A DNA stretch of 64,000 nt from positions 372,001-436,000 of the forward strand of contig NC_132982.1 of assembly GCF_047496725.1 (NCBI RefSeq). The letters run 5' to 3'. Positions 44,415 to 52,044 of this stretch are shown here, in pieces; position 1 is the first letter of the stretch, and the number at the start of each line of letters is the position of its first letter. Source of the DNA: Anoplolepis gracilipes. Taxonomy: Eukaryota; Arthropoda; Insecta; Hymenoptera; Formicidae. The position numbers and the translations under genes were made by a program. Under the pieces are notes generated by a model. That model saw only the letters and a list, made by a program, of their open reading frames with translations. It was not told the DNA's origin and did no database searches.

Positions 44415-45614
44415 TTAGGTAATTTTGCGCACAACGTTGGTCAACGGGTTGTACTGGATTACGCGATCGTGTATGATGAGACAGTACGCAGTCGTATTAT
44501 TAGCCACATTCTCCTTACACTCAAATTCCAATCGCACATCCACGGTTGCACTCTTGACCGATTCGTTTTGTCGAGAACAATCGATGATCACAAACGGACC
44601 GTACTGTAGAAACAGTGAGACAGTGAGACTCGGTTCGAGGTACTCGTATCCGTAATAGTTTTTGCAGAAACGCGCGTACGTGTCGTACAGAATCGACCAT
44701 CTGTTTTTATCGAAATCCAGATTCATGTCATCGTACGGATAACATTCCGAGTTCAGATAGAGTTTCACGTTTGTTAATTTACAGTCGTCGAATTTACTCG
44801 CATCTTCGGACATAACATTCTTCCGGCCTGTCTGCAGAGCAAAGATAACGTATCGTGGTTTCTCCAGCTGAGTCGCGGTCTTAATGGCCCACGAATGTTT
44901 GGTTGTACGCTGCAACAGCGGAAACTCGTACAGATCCCACGAGCGAAAACCCATGCTGAGGTAGCGTCCGCTTTCCAGAGCGCGCAGCATAGACAGCTTT
45001 TTAATTTCACTCAACAACACATGTGGCATTCGCCATTGTATCTTGAATATGTTGATCACAGGCTCCAGCGTCGAAGCTCCAAGCAGACAATTGTTGTCAT
45101 TGCGCGATCGTATTAAAATCAATTCGTGACGAGCGTTAATTACTATGCGTCTGTAATCCTTGCAAAATCCCAATAACATGTAGAGCGGTACGCAAAAATT
45201 AAAGTGTCCATCCACAATAGTTGGCTCACTCCAGCCAGCATTTCTCATAATCACGCTTCTATCGGATGATATTGTTACATAGTTTTTGAGCATACTTGTT
45301 ATTCCCACGTTTCTATTTCGATCAATCTCCACACCATCGAGTTCATATCGAATCTCGTCAAACATGAATGCAACGCAATTATTTTGCAGTACTACATTGA
45401 ATCCTCAAGCTGGCTTCTTTATCTTTAATTCTCCCTCGATGTATAAGAAACTCTCGTACGGCAATGTATACAGATCCTGTTGTTGTATGGGTATTCTTAT
45501 CTCATCACTGTATCCGAACGTTGTGTTGGCGAATGGGTTATAGGAGTGAGTCTCAATCTTGACGATGCGATCGTCAAAGATTGGCTCATCCGCGATGTCG
45601 AGAATGTCAGTCAT
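44415..45614 (-). pseudogene. Polinton major capsid protein (double jelly-roll), one stop
   Basis: An ATG at 45,614 starts a 400-codon frame interrupted only by an in-frame TGA at 45,405-45,407 (codon 70). The first part reads a capsid N-terminus with NPFANTTFGY and the second holds DEIRYELDGVEIDRNRNVGI, a hallmark of Polinton hexon-like capsid proteins, and later YGYEYLEPSLTVSLFLQYG in the second jelly roll. Such proteins build the icosahedral shell as trimers. The frame does not shift, so a single substitution explains the break. It follows a 57-aa ORF by 3 bp and the penton gene beyond it, as in other elements of the class. Confidence 0.85.
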
Positions 45615-45617
45615 CGT

Positions 45618-45791
45618 TTAAATGTTTCGCACCACGAATCCCAAAGATTGTAAAAACGCAACGTTTGATGCGTTCAATTTCTTTTTCTTAGTGCCGGATG
45701 ATTGGATATTAGCAAATGTCGATGTTGTTGTCGCTGACGTCGTAAAGATTGTATTGTCTCTCACGTCTTTCGATCCGTTCAACACGAGCAT
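45618..45791 (-). CDS. 57-aa ORF between penton and capsid genes
   Basis: ATG at 45,791, stop at 45,618-45,620, three bases before the capsid ATG. The product has a Ser/Thr-rich middle, a KKKK basic patch and a C-terminal ASNVAFLQSLGFVV. It is too short for most gene finders. The tight fit between two virion genes and the uninterrupted frame support a real gene, perhaps a small virion or assembly protein. No family was recognised with certainty. Confidence 0.5.
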   Translation of the reverse strand: MLVLNGSKDVRDNTIFTTSATTTSTFANIQSSGTKKKKLNASNVAFLQSLGFVVRNI

Positions 45792-45803
45792 CACACGCTA
45801 ATT

Positions 45804-46559
45804 TTACCGCCGCCGCCGTACATGCAATCTAATGGTGATCTCTTCTCCTCGAAAATCGAGTAATCGTCCTTCCTGGTCGACAACGCGTAACATTAAATCC
45901 GTAATGCATCGCACAATGATCGGTAGGTAAATGATGTGCGCCGGTGTTTCCGATATCTTATATCCTGGTGGTACCCTCGGTGAAAATTCGTGTATCGTAT
46001 GAACGAGTTTGCCGTTGTTGTACGCACCCGCGGTCACATTACATTCGACGCGGATAATGTTCACGTTGATAATGTTAATCGGCACGTCCGACTCGTACCA
46101 TTTTCGCGGCTGCAGTATACGGTTCGAGAATCCTAGCAGCGATCCAATGTTGTTAGGCTTGCTAAAATTTAATCTGTAGGCGCATTTGATCTCGCTCCTC
46201 ATCGTATTGTAATTAGCGCGGAGCACTATAGGCCATTCTCCAGGCTCAAAGTTATCGTCGTCGTCAGTGTGTTTTTTATCACCATCACGAACTGTGTGTT
46301 GCGAACGTTTTCGTAAAATTGTATGTTTAAAAAATTCATGTATCGCTTGCAGCTCATACGATCCCTCGGGAATCGTAATTTCCGCATCATCTTTGCCAAA
46401 GTAAAATTTATTATTCGAGGAATTCACGTTCGATATTGTGTGATAACTTTCAAAATCCGCTAGACCAAGCTCGTATTCACCGTCGCTTAAATCTACGTTG
46501 GGAAAGTAGTTTGCCGCAAGAACGCTGCTCTTTCCAGTCAGCGTGAATGTCATAGACAT
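45804..46559 (-). CDS. Penton/minor capsid protein (single jelly-roll)
   Basis: The 251-aa frame is open from the ATG at 46,559; the three codons upstream start with TTG. The N-terminus reads FTLTGKSSVLAANYFPNVDL, then YELGLADFESYHTISNV and NKFYFG, the usual start of the Polinton minor capsid or penton protein. A middle segment IGSLLGFSNRIL and a later INIINVNIIRVECNVT strand follow, and the C-terminus is basic. By analogy it occupies the five-fold vertices. It stands between protease and capsid genes in the leftward virion block with only 12 bp to the next ORF, so co-transcription is likely. Confidence 0.85.
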   Translation of the reverse strand: MSMTFTLTGKSSVLAANYFPNVDLSDGEYELGLADFESYHTISNVNSSNNKFYFGKDDAEITIPEGSYELQAIHEFFKHTILRKRSQHTVRDGDKKHTDDDDNFEPGEWPIVLRANYNTMRSEIKCAYRLNFSKPNNIGSLLGFSNRILQPRKWYESDVPINIINVNIIRVECNVTAGAYNNGKLVHTIHEFSPRVPPGYKISETPAHIIYLPIIVRCITDLMLRVVDQEGRLLDFRGEEITIRLHVRRRR

Positions 46560-46588
46560 GTTGGCCAAACTGTTTAACGAATACTAAG

Positions 46589-46978
46589 TTAAATAGCGCA
46601 ATGTATGCCTTTAAATTCGCGTGCATCGACCGTTCGGAGAAACTGCAAGCACAATTGTCCACAGATGCTTTGATTATAAGTTTGATAGGATGTGTGATTA
46701 TATTCTATTTTTGTCACATTTAAATATCGCACCAATTCATTCGGCGGTCGAAGATTGCCAAAACTGTCAAAATATATAGCACAATTCCCCCTCTTTGCAT
46801 ACGCTACCCAGTGAGTACCCGAGCCTTTAGCGTTATCCAAATTTATGATCCCGCTCTCGTTTCGATATATACCACCGATCGGTAATGAGTTACGCATAAA
46901 AACACTTCTAAAAAATGGAATGTGCATACGTTTTGCTAATTGCAGCAATTGTACATTGGTAGTTACGCCCTCTGGCAT
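46589..46978 (-). CDS. Adenovirus-type maturation cysteine protease
   Basis: The 129-aa product contains the triad in order: His in GSGTHWVAY, Asp in IYFDSFG and Cys in NQSICGQLCLQFL, with the oxyanion Gln just before the Cys. This is the C48/C5 (Ulp1/adenain) arrangement. Related proteases cleave capsid and core proteins during virion maturation. Length is at the short end for the family but the domain appears complete. It begins 2 bp after the stop of the PLA2/pX gene, which shows tight packing. Confidence 0.9.
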   Translation of the reverse strand: MPEGVTTNVQLLQLAKRMHIPFFRSVFMRNSLPIGGIYRNESGIINLDNAKGSGTHWVAYAKRGNCAIYFDSFGNLRPPNELVRYLNVTKIEYNHTSYQTYNQSICGQLCLQFLRTVDAREFKGIHCAI

Positions 46979-46980
46979 TT

Positions 46981-47607
46981 TTAGCGTCTCTTTGACGTTT
47001 TTTTTTTTTTCTTCTTTTTCATTGAGACTCCTCGTCCGTATTTGTATGGTGCGAGATACAATCCGCGACCTTCCATGGCACGATTGTGACGTAGCATTTC
47101 TTGAAACTGACGTTGTGTAGCTTTTCCATCGTTCACCATCTTTGCTACACCAGCCGCTCCACCAATCAGAGATCCGAGAGCGCCCAATAATGGTAGAATC
47201 GGTAATACACCCCCGCGTTTCGCTACCGGAAGTATTCGTTTTTTCATCATCTTTTTCTTCGTTTTCGTCTTTAGACCCATACCGAACTTCGTTTTGGTTT
47301 TCATCGCTGTCCAGACAGCTGCGGCTCTCTCACCGAGAGACGAATCTTTCGCAGTGATGCGAGTTTGCGCCTTTTTGGCGAGTATCCTATCCGCCGCGTG
47401 TCTTTCGGCAAGATCGTTACTCCGAAAGTACGCTATATCGTGTTCACGACACGCTGCGTCCAATGGGTTGATACCTCGATCACCTCTAGCCAATCGTTCT
47501 TCTAGCCGCGTGCCCGGACCGCAAAACTGGTATCCAGGAATATGTAATTCGATAGGAAGCGCGTTTATTGCACGATTTAATAGACCTCTGCTTATTTGCG
47601 TTGACAT
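46981..47607 (-). CDS. Phospholipase A2 plus pX/pVI-like virion protein
   Basis: Residues ~20-60 hold a parvovirus-type PLA2 site: YQFCGPGT as the calcium loop and NPLDAACREHDIAY with the catalytic His-Asp. A basic Lys-rich linker follows, then a hydrophobic Gly/Ala-rich segment (GVLPILPLLGALGSLIGGAA) and a very basic C-terminus ending KKKKKKKTSKRR. The hydrophobic-basic tail is like adenovirus core pX or membrane-active pVI proteins. PLA2 domains in virions breach endosomal membranes in parvoviruses; the same role here is an inference. The gene is intact and overlaps the next ORF upstream by 16 bp. Confidence 0.85.
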   Translation of the reverse strand: MSTQISRGLLNRAINALPIELHIPGYQFCGPGTRLEERLARGDRGINPLDAACREHDIAYFRSNDLAERHAADRILAKKAQTRITAKDSSLGERAAAVWTAMKTKTKFGMGLKTKTKKKMMKKRILPVAKRGGVLPILPLLGALGSLIGGAAGVAKMVNDGKATQRQFQEMLRHNRAMEGRGLYLAPYKYGRGVSMKKKKKKKTSKRR

Positions 47608-47855
47608 TCACGACAATCTTTTATCATTGGCGCTGGACCGTCAATGTGCGTTTGTTGCCACGGTTGATTGTAATGTTCGAAACAGCGACGATAGGTCTGA
47701 ACCTCCGAATCCGCCTTTATGTATTCCGGAAGTTTGTCCCACACGTAGTGGACGTGATTGCCACACATTCGCAATAAAACTGCTTTAGATACAAACTGTA
47801 GCTGTTCGGCACTCAAATCGAGAATATCGTAAGGACTTGATAGCAGGACAAACAT
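47592..47855 (-). CDS. Small Polinton protein of unknown function, 87 aa
   Basis: The first ATG is at 47,855; an open frame further upstream starts without ATG and would run into the divergent ATPase gene. The product has a helical first half (DILDLSAEQLQFVSKAVLLR), a H/Y/W-containing middle (CGNHVHYVWDKLPEY) and a C-terminal CRECQRK. It is the first gene of the leftward block and its stop overlaps the PLA2/pX start. No family recognised. Confidence 0.6.
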   Translation of the reverse strand: MFVLLSSPYDILDLSAEQLQFVSKAVLLRMCGNHVHYVWDKLPEYIKADSEVQTYRRCFEHYNQPWQQTHIDGPAPMIKDCRECQRK

Positions 47856-47932
47856 TTTTTCGTTACTGAATACTTTGTAGTTCCGCGCAGCTATAAATAG
47901 ACAGGCGTGCGATCCGAATCGGAAGTGGGAAA
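47856..47932. promoter_or_regulatory. Divergent promoter region with TATA box
   Basis: The 77-bp gap between the two divergent start codons holds CTATAAATAG at 47,891-47,900, about 35 bp before the ATPase ATG. It reads as a TATA box on the plus strand. The leftward virion genes begin on the other side, so both blocks could share this control region. This is read from sequence only. Confidence 0.5.
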
Positions 47933-48637
47933 ATGAAATTCGTGCGACAACCTTTCGCGATACGCGTGACAAATTACGACGTCAGATTACGCTCGATGGG
48001 TGACAATGCGGAGATGCGTAGACACGGTACGATGCCGAATACTATACGCGCAATCGTTTGCGGCCCCTCGAATTGCGGTAAAACTAACGTGTTGATTAGT
48101 TTGATAGAAAGCCCGCACGGCGTCCGCTTTGAAAATGTGTACGTGTATTCAAAGTCACTGCAACAGCCAAAATATCAATATTTGGAGAATTTGTTAACGT
48201 CGATCGATGAAATCGGCTATTTTACATTCTCCAATAACAGTGACGTCATTCCACCGAGCGAAGCACGTCCAAACTCGATTTTCGTTTTCGATGACGTGGC
48301 GTGCGACAAACAAAATACGATAAGAGAATATTTCTCAATGGGACGCCACTCGAACGTCGACTGCTTCTATCTCTGCCAGACATACGCGAGAATACCAAAA
48401 CATCTTTTACGCGACAATGCGAACCTGCTAATCTTGTTTAAACAGGATGGCACCAACTTGAAACACGTGTACAACGATCACGTAAATACCGACATGTCAT
48501 ACGAGGATTTCAGTGAGTTATGTCGTACTTGTTGGCAGCAAAAGTATGGATTTCTCGTAATAGACAAGGATAGCTTGCTTACAAACGGGCGATACAGAAA
48601 CGGATTTAACGTGTTTGCGATACCACAAAATGATTAG
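47933..48637 (+). CDS. A32/FtsK-type genome-packaging ATPase
   Basis: The 234-aa product has Walker A GPSNCGKTN at residues ~43-51 and Walker B SIFVFDDVA at ~115-123, followed by a sensor-like stretch (FYLCQTYARIPKHLLRDNANLLILF), the layout of the poxvirus A32-like HerA/FtsK ATPases. These pump DNA into capsids. The length is usual for Polintons and the frame is intact. It opens the rightward block and lies 78 bp from the oppositely directed 87-aa gene. Confidence 0.93.
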   Translation: MKFVRQPFAIRVTNYDVRLRSMGDNAEMRRHGTMPNTIRAIVCGPSNCGKTNVLISLIESPHGVRFENVYVYSKSLQQPKYQYLENLLTSIDEIGYFTFSNNSDVIPPSEARPNSIFVFDDVACDKQNTIREYFSMGRHSNVDCFYLCQTYARIPKHLLRDNANLLILFKQDGTNLKHVYNDHVNTDMSYEDFSELCRTCWQQKYGFLVIDKDSLLTNGRYRNGFNVFAIPQND

Positions 48638-48696
48638 TCGTTGCCTACATTCTGTCGTGAGGGGTGAAACGCGAGCGTTCAACACTCTCTATCGAT

Positions 48697-49664
48697 ATGG
48701 CTGGGAGCGATAATATTCGCGAGCGTGAAAAGATGGCGAAGGAGATTGCGAAAACGAGCGAATCGATCCGCAAGAAACATCGCGCTTTGAAGACCGGTAA
48801 CATCGATGACGATATCGCGGTCAAGACTCATTTTAAACCTATTATCGAGCCGCTGCAAAAGATTGTCGACAACTCGTTCGCGGTGAAAAATAAGTCGGAG
48901 AGTAGCGCAAAGATTAAAATCAAGCGATAAAAGGAGGATGAGAAGGAAGAGGCTAAAGATGAGGAGGTAGAGAAAGAGGAAGAGGAAGATGCGACACCGA
49001 AAAAAAGGAAACGATCGGACGTTTTACTGTATGAACCGTCGATAGCCTCTACGCCGTTAACCGCACCAACAAGCGTAAACGAAGATGTTTTCAAAACCTC
49101 GGGCAACATGCTCGAATCATCGTTTGTTCGAAACAAGTTACAAACGCCGGAAGTTCAAGAAACGTTGCGGGAGTACTTTGGGCCACTTGGGCAAAAGTAC
49201 ATAGGCGCTTTGTTTAGTGGCGACAAAAATCACGAGACTGATCATGTGTATGGAGTCTATTTTGACAGAAAGAATGAACTGCGACTCGGCAACAAACAAT
49301 TCAACATCAACAAAGATGACTCTATTATCATAGACGACGTGCGGTACATTGGAACGCCAGGATTGTACGAGTTGATCTTCAAGAGAATTTGAAGGGTAAC
49401 AGGGGGTACAAGTACAAACATATAATTGCACCGTTGATGTCGCTCGAATCGAAAAATACAAAATCTGGAGGGGAGATATCTATGCCTCGCGCTATGACGC
49501 TAACCAACAATATGATTGATTACGTGCACTGGGACGATCCCAACGAACTAGTGGATCGGCTACGATTGCTCAACGCTTCGCGCCAAGCTGGTCACAACGC
49601 TCACGACAACGAGATCCAGTCGATCATCGAGGAACTTTGTGAAGCAGGAATTATTATAAATTAA
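48697..49664 (+). pseudogene. Polinton accessory protein, broken by a stop and a frameshift
   Basis: ATG at 48,697. An in-frame TAA at 48,928-48,930 interrupts a charged, Glu/Lys-rich linker (EKEEEEDATPKKRKR) that continues in the same frame to 49,392, where FGPLGQKYIGALFSG and YFDRKNELRLGNKQF form a conserved-looking globular core. A third segment, in another frame (49,389-49,664), carries AMTLTNNMIDYVHWDDPNEL and a C-terminal helix. I believe it is the end of the same gene, with a frameshift and possibly a small deletion near 49,390. Function unknown. It lies between ATPase and the presumptive stalk gene. Confidence 0.6.
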
Positions 49665-49730
49665 ATGGTGTCTCGACAAAACTAATCAGTCGATCAGCGT
49701 TGCGTGACACTTTACGAAGCATCAGAAAAA

Positions 49731-50084
49731 ATGCCTATCAACAAATTTGGATTATTCGATCCAAGAAATGATGCAACCGGCACAAACGGTTCTTGGGATA
49801 GATTGGTAAAAAGTTATGTGCACGAAAACGCTTTGTGTCGCGTCGTTACAGACTTCGATGCAAGGTCACGTAAGATTCGCCGTGTAGCGCAACCAGAGGC
49901 TGACACCGATGCCGTCAACAAACTGTACGTGGAGTCCTGCGTTAAAAGATTAATGAATCAACAGAAAGAATCAGACGAGAAGCTGATTTCGCTTGAGAAG
50001 GACGTGCGAGCAATACAGATTGTGCTAAACGAACTTCAACGCCCGGCTAACGCTAACTCAGAAACAGCTATCAAACCTAAATGA
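49731..50084 (+). CDS. Possible fibre-base protein with DAVNK-x-YV motif, 117 aa
   Basis: ATG at 49,731 (the longer frame starts with GTG). The N-terminus reads MPINKFGLFDPRND. The middle has IRRVAQPEADTDAVNKLYVE, the same pattern as the IxNVxxPxxxxDAVNKxYVD element of phage tail-fibre and other trimeric virion proteins. The C-terminal third is a heptad coiled coil (QKESDEKLISLEKDVRAIQI). It overlaps the next ORF by ATGA at 50,081-50,084. I infer an attachment or stalk protein, but no homologue was checked. Confidence 0.5.
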   Translation: MPINKFGLFDPRNDATGTNGSWDRLVKSYVHENALCRVVTDFDARSRKIRRVAQPEADTDAVNKLYVESCVKRLMNQQKESDEKLISLEKDVRAIQIVLNELQRPANANSETAIKPK

Positions 50085-50212
50085 GCATCAGTGAACGGGT
50101 TAGGAGCGGCTATCAAACGGTTATCGAACAGCTACGAAGGATTATAGAACGGCTGCGAACAATTATCGAACAGCTACGAAGAATTATCGAACTGCTATCT
50201 AAACTACAATGA
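50081..50212 (+). CDS. 43-aa leucine-zipper ORF, start of stalk region
   Basis: The ATG overlaps the previous stop (ATGA). Four near-perfect heptads follow (VIEQLRR, IIERLRT, IIEQLRR, IIELLSK), encoded by a 21-bp DNA repeat. The stop again overlaps an ATG in another frame (50,209). It is probably part of a longer, now frameshifted heptad-repeat stalk gene, not a separate gene. Confidence 0.45.
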   Translation: MSISERVRSGYQTVIEQLRRIIERLRTIIEQLRRIIELLSKLQ

Positions 50213-50469
50213 GTGGCAGTGGCAGTGGCAGTGAACGACCTAGCAGCAGCTGCAACAGCTTCGAACGAGGCTATCAGCATTTCAAGCAGGGCTGCGAACG
50301 AGGCTATGAACACGTTCTTAACGGCTACACTCAAGGTTACAAACAACTCAAGAACTCCTACGATCGGTCAAAAGACGTCTGTGAATGAGGCTACGAACGG
50401 GTCAGAAGCGGCTACGAACGAATCAAAAACGACTGTGAAAAAGGCTGCGAACGGGTCAAGAACGATTTT
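50209..50469 (+). pseudogene. Heptad-repeat stalk continuation, broken
   Basis: The ATG frame from 50,209 starts with Ser-Gly repeats and continues through degenerate seven-residue units (FERGYQH, FKQGCER, GYEHVLN and so on) to a TGA at 50,386-50,388. The same frame goes on with GYERVRS-GYERIKN-type heptads to about 50,465. The underlying 21-bp DNA unit resembles that of the previous ORF. Breaks between frames suggest a single decayed gene. Confidence 0.45.
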
Positions 50470-50489
50470 CGAATGGGTGAAGGACGGCG

Positions 50490-50840
50490 ATGAACAGGTC
50501 AGAACTGGTCAAGAACAGGTCAAAAACAGGTCAGAACAGGTCAAGAACAGATCAGAACAGGTCAAGAACAGGTCAAGAACAGGTCAAAGAACAGGTCAAA
50601 AACAGGTCAGAACAGGTCAAGAACAGGTCAAAAACAGGTCAGAACAGGTCAAGAACAGGTCAAAAACAGGTCAAGAACAGATCAGAACAGGTCAAGGACA
50701 GGTCAGAACAGGTAAAAAACAGGTCAGAACAGGTCAAGAACAGGTCAAGAACAGGTCAAGAACAGGTCAGAACAGGTCAAGAACAGGTCAGAACAGGTCA
50801 AGAACAGGTCAGAACAGGTCAAGAACAGGTCAAGAACGGC
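50490..50840 (+). repeat. 10/11-bp (21-bp) minisatellite inside the stalk region
   Basis: Units aacaggtcaag (11 bp) and aacaggtcag (10 bp) alternate irregularly, giving 21-bp pairs equal to seven codons. It is open in two plus-strand frames (50,213-50,869 and 50,490-50,846), and the array also stays open on the minus strand. Expansion and contraction of the heptad repeat would change stalk length. Confidence 0.85.
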
Positions 50841-50861
50841 TATTAAAGGCGATAAACGAAA

Positions 50862-51851
50862 ATGAGTGAAAAAAATGTGAACAACAAACGGACATCGAGA
50901 AAAACTGACAAAGCAAAGAATCAACATAGTTTGGAGAGACGACAGTTGGTGAACGAACTGCATGCGCCAGCGAGAAAAAATTTTCCCCGAAGACACGTCA
51001 TAGTGCGGGGATACGATGATCTGTGGCAAGCCGACATCGTCGAGATGCGTCTGTATTCTCGTTTCAACAAAGGTTACCACTACATACTCACCGTCATCGA
51101 TGTGTTGAGCAAGTATGCATGGGCTGCACCACTCAAGAGTAAAGGTGGAAGGGAGACGGCTGATGCAATCGCCAAAATAATTCGAGATAGCAAGAGATGC
51201 CCGAAAAACATACAAACTGATAACGGGAAGGAATTTTACAATACCGATGTGCAACGGCTTATACGGAAACATAACATTAATCACTATTCCACATATTCGG
51301 TATTGAAGGCGTCTGTCGTCGAGCGATTCAATCGCACGCTGAAGAACGACATGTGGAAGATGTTTACGCTGAACGGAACTTACAAGTGGATCGACGCGCT
51401 ATCCCGACTCGTTGCAGAATATAACGCGCGAAAACATCGTACTATCAATATGAGACCTATCGATGTTACTCCCACGATCGCTGATAGACTTTTAAATACT
51501 GTATACAACAGTATAAAAATTGCTGCTCCTGCAAAGTTTAAAGTAGGTGACCTGGTACGCTTTAGCAAATACAAAAAACTTTTCGAAAAGGGTTACACGC
51601 CAAATTGGACAACCGAGGTGTTTAAGATTGTTAAAGTGCAACATACTAATCCCGTAACATATCTACTCGAGGATTATCGCAAAAAATCTATCGCTGGAGC
51701 ATTTTACGAGCACGAGTTGCATCGCGCGAATTATCCAGATGTGTATCTCGTGGAGAAAGTACTGCGCAGGAGGGGTGACGAGGTTTACGTGAAATGGTTG
51801 GGATTTGATAGCTCGCACAATTCTTGGGTACATAAGGATCATGTAATTTAA
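50862..51851 (+). CDS. Polinton retroviral-type integrase with C-terminal chromodomain
   Basis: The 329-aa product has the catalytic triad: Asp in LWQADIVEM (~60), Asp in QTDNGKEF (~120) and Glu in SVVERFNRTLKN (~155), with about 33 residues between the second Asp and the Glu, usual for this class. The segment VGDLVRFSKYKKLFEKGYTP is the C-terminal SH3-like region. The last ~40 residues (YLVEKVLRRRGDEVYVKWLG..SWV) form a chromodomain, which in related elements binds modified histones and could bias insertion. The gene is intact. It starts just after the minisatellite and is convergent with the polymerase gene. Confidence 0.95.
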   Translation: MSEKNVNNKRTSRKTDKAKNQHSLERRQLVNELHAPARKNFPRRHVIVRGYDDLWQADIVEMRLYSRFNKGYHYILTVIDVLSKYAWAAPLKSKGGRETADAIAKIIRDSKRCPKNIQTDNGKEFYNTDVQRLIRKHNINHYSTYSVLKASVVERFNRTLKNDMWKMFTLNGTYKWIDALSRLVAEYNARKHRTINMRPIDVTPTIADRLLNTVYNSIKIAAPAKFKVGDLVRFSKYKKLFEKGYTPNWTTEVFKIVKVQHTNPVTYLLEDYRKKSIAGAFYEHELHRANYPDVYLVEKVLRRRGDEVYVKWLGFDSSHNSWVHKDHVI

Positions 51852-52044
51852 TTTTATAAGAAATACAATATATTCAATATAAAAAATATATGAAATATTT
51901 GAAATATACAAAATCTTTATTAATAGATCCTTTCCAATAGTCATTACAATATATAAAATATGAAATATACATACAAGAAAAAAAAATCACACACACACAC
52001 ACACACACACACATTATATTTTATAAAGATATCTTATAATGTCC
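51852..52044. other. Short AT-rich gap between convergent integrase and polymerase genes
   Basis: It contains TATA-type simple sequence, A-rich tracts with potential polyadenylation signals, and a CA microsatellite at about 51,988-52,012. This is where both transcripts would end. Confidence 0.5.

Noticed and set aside
45405..45407. TGA in the capsid gene as recoding (selenocysteine or read-through)
   Set aside because: Other genes of the element also have in-frame TAA and TAG codons, and no recoding structure is evident, so simple decay is the better explanation.
50213..50869. 218-codon frame as an independent protein
   Set aside because: It begins with GTG, follows an in-frame TGA and owes its length to a 10/11-bp minisatellite that is open in several frames. 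It is better treated as part of a broken stalk gene.
50745..51284. 179-codon minus-strand frame opposite the integrase
   Set aside because: It is the antisense shadow of the integrase gene and the minisatellite (repeating SDLFLTC).
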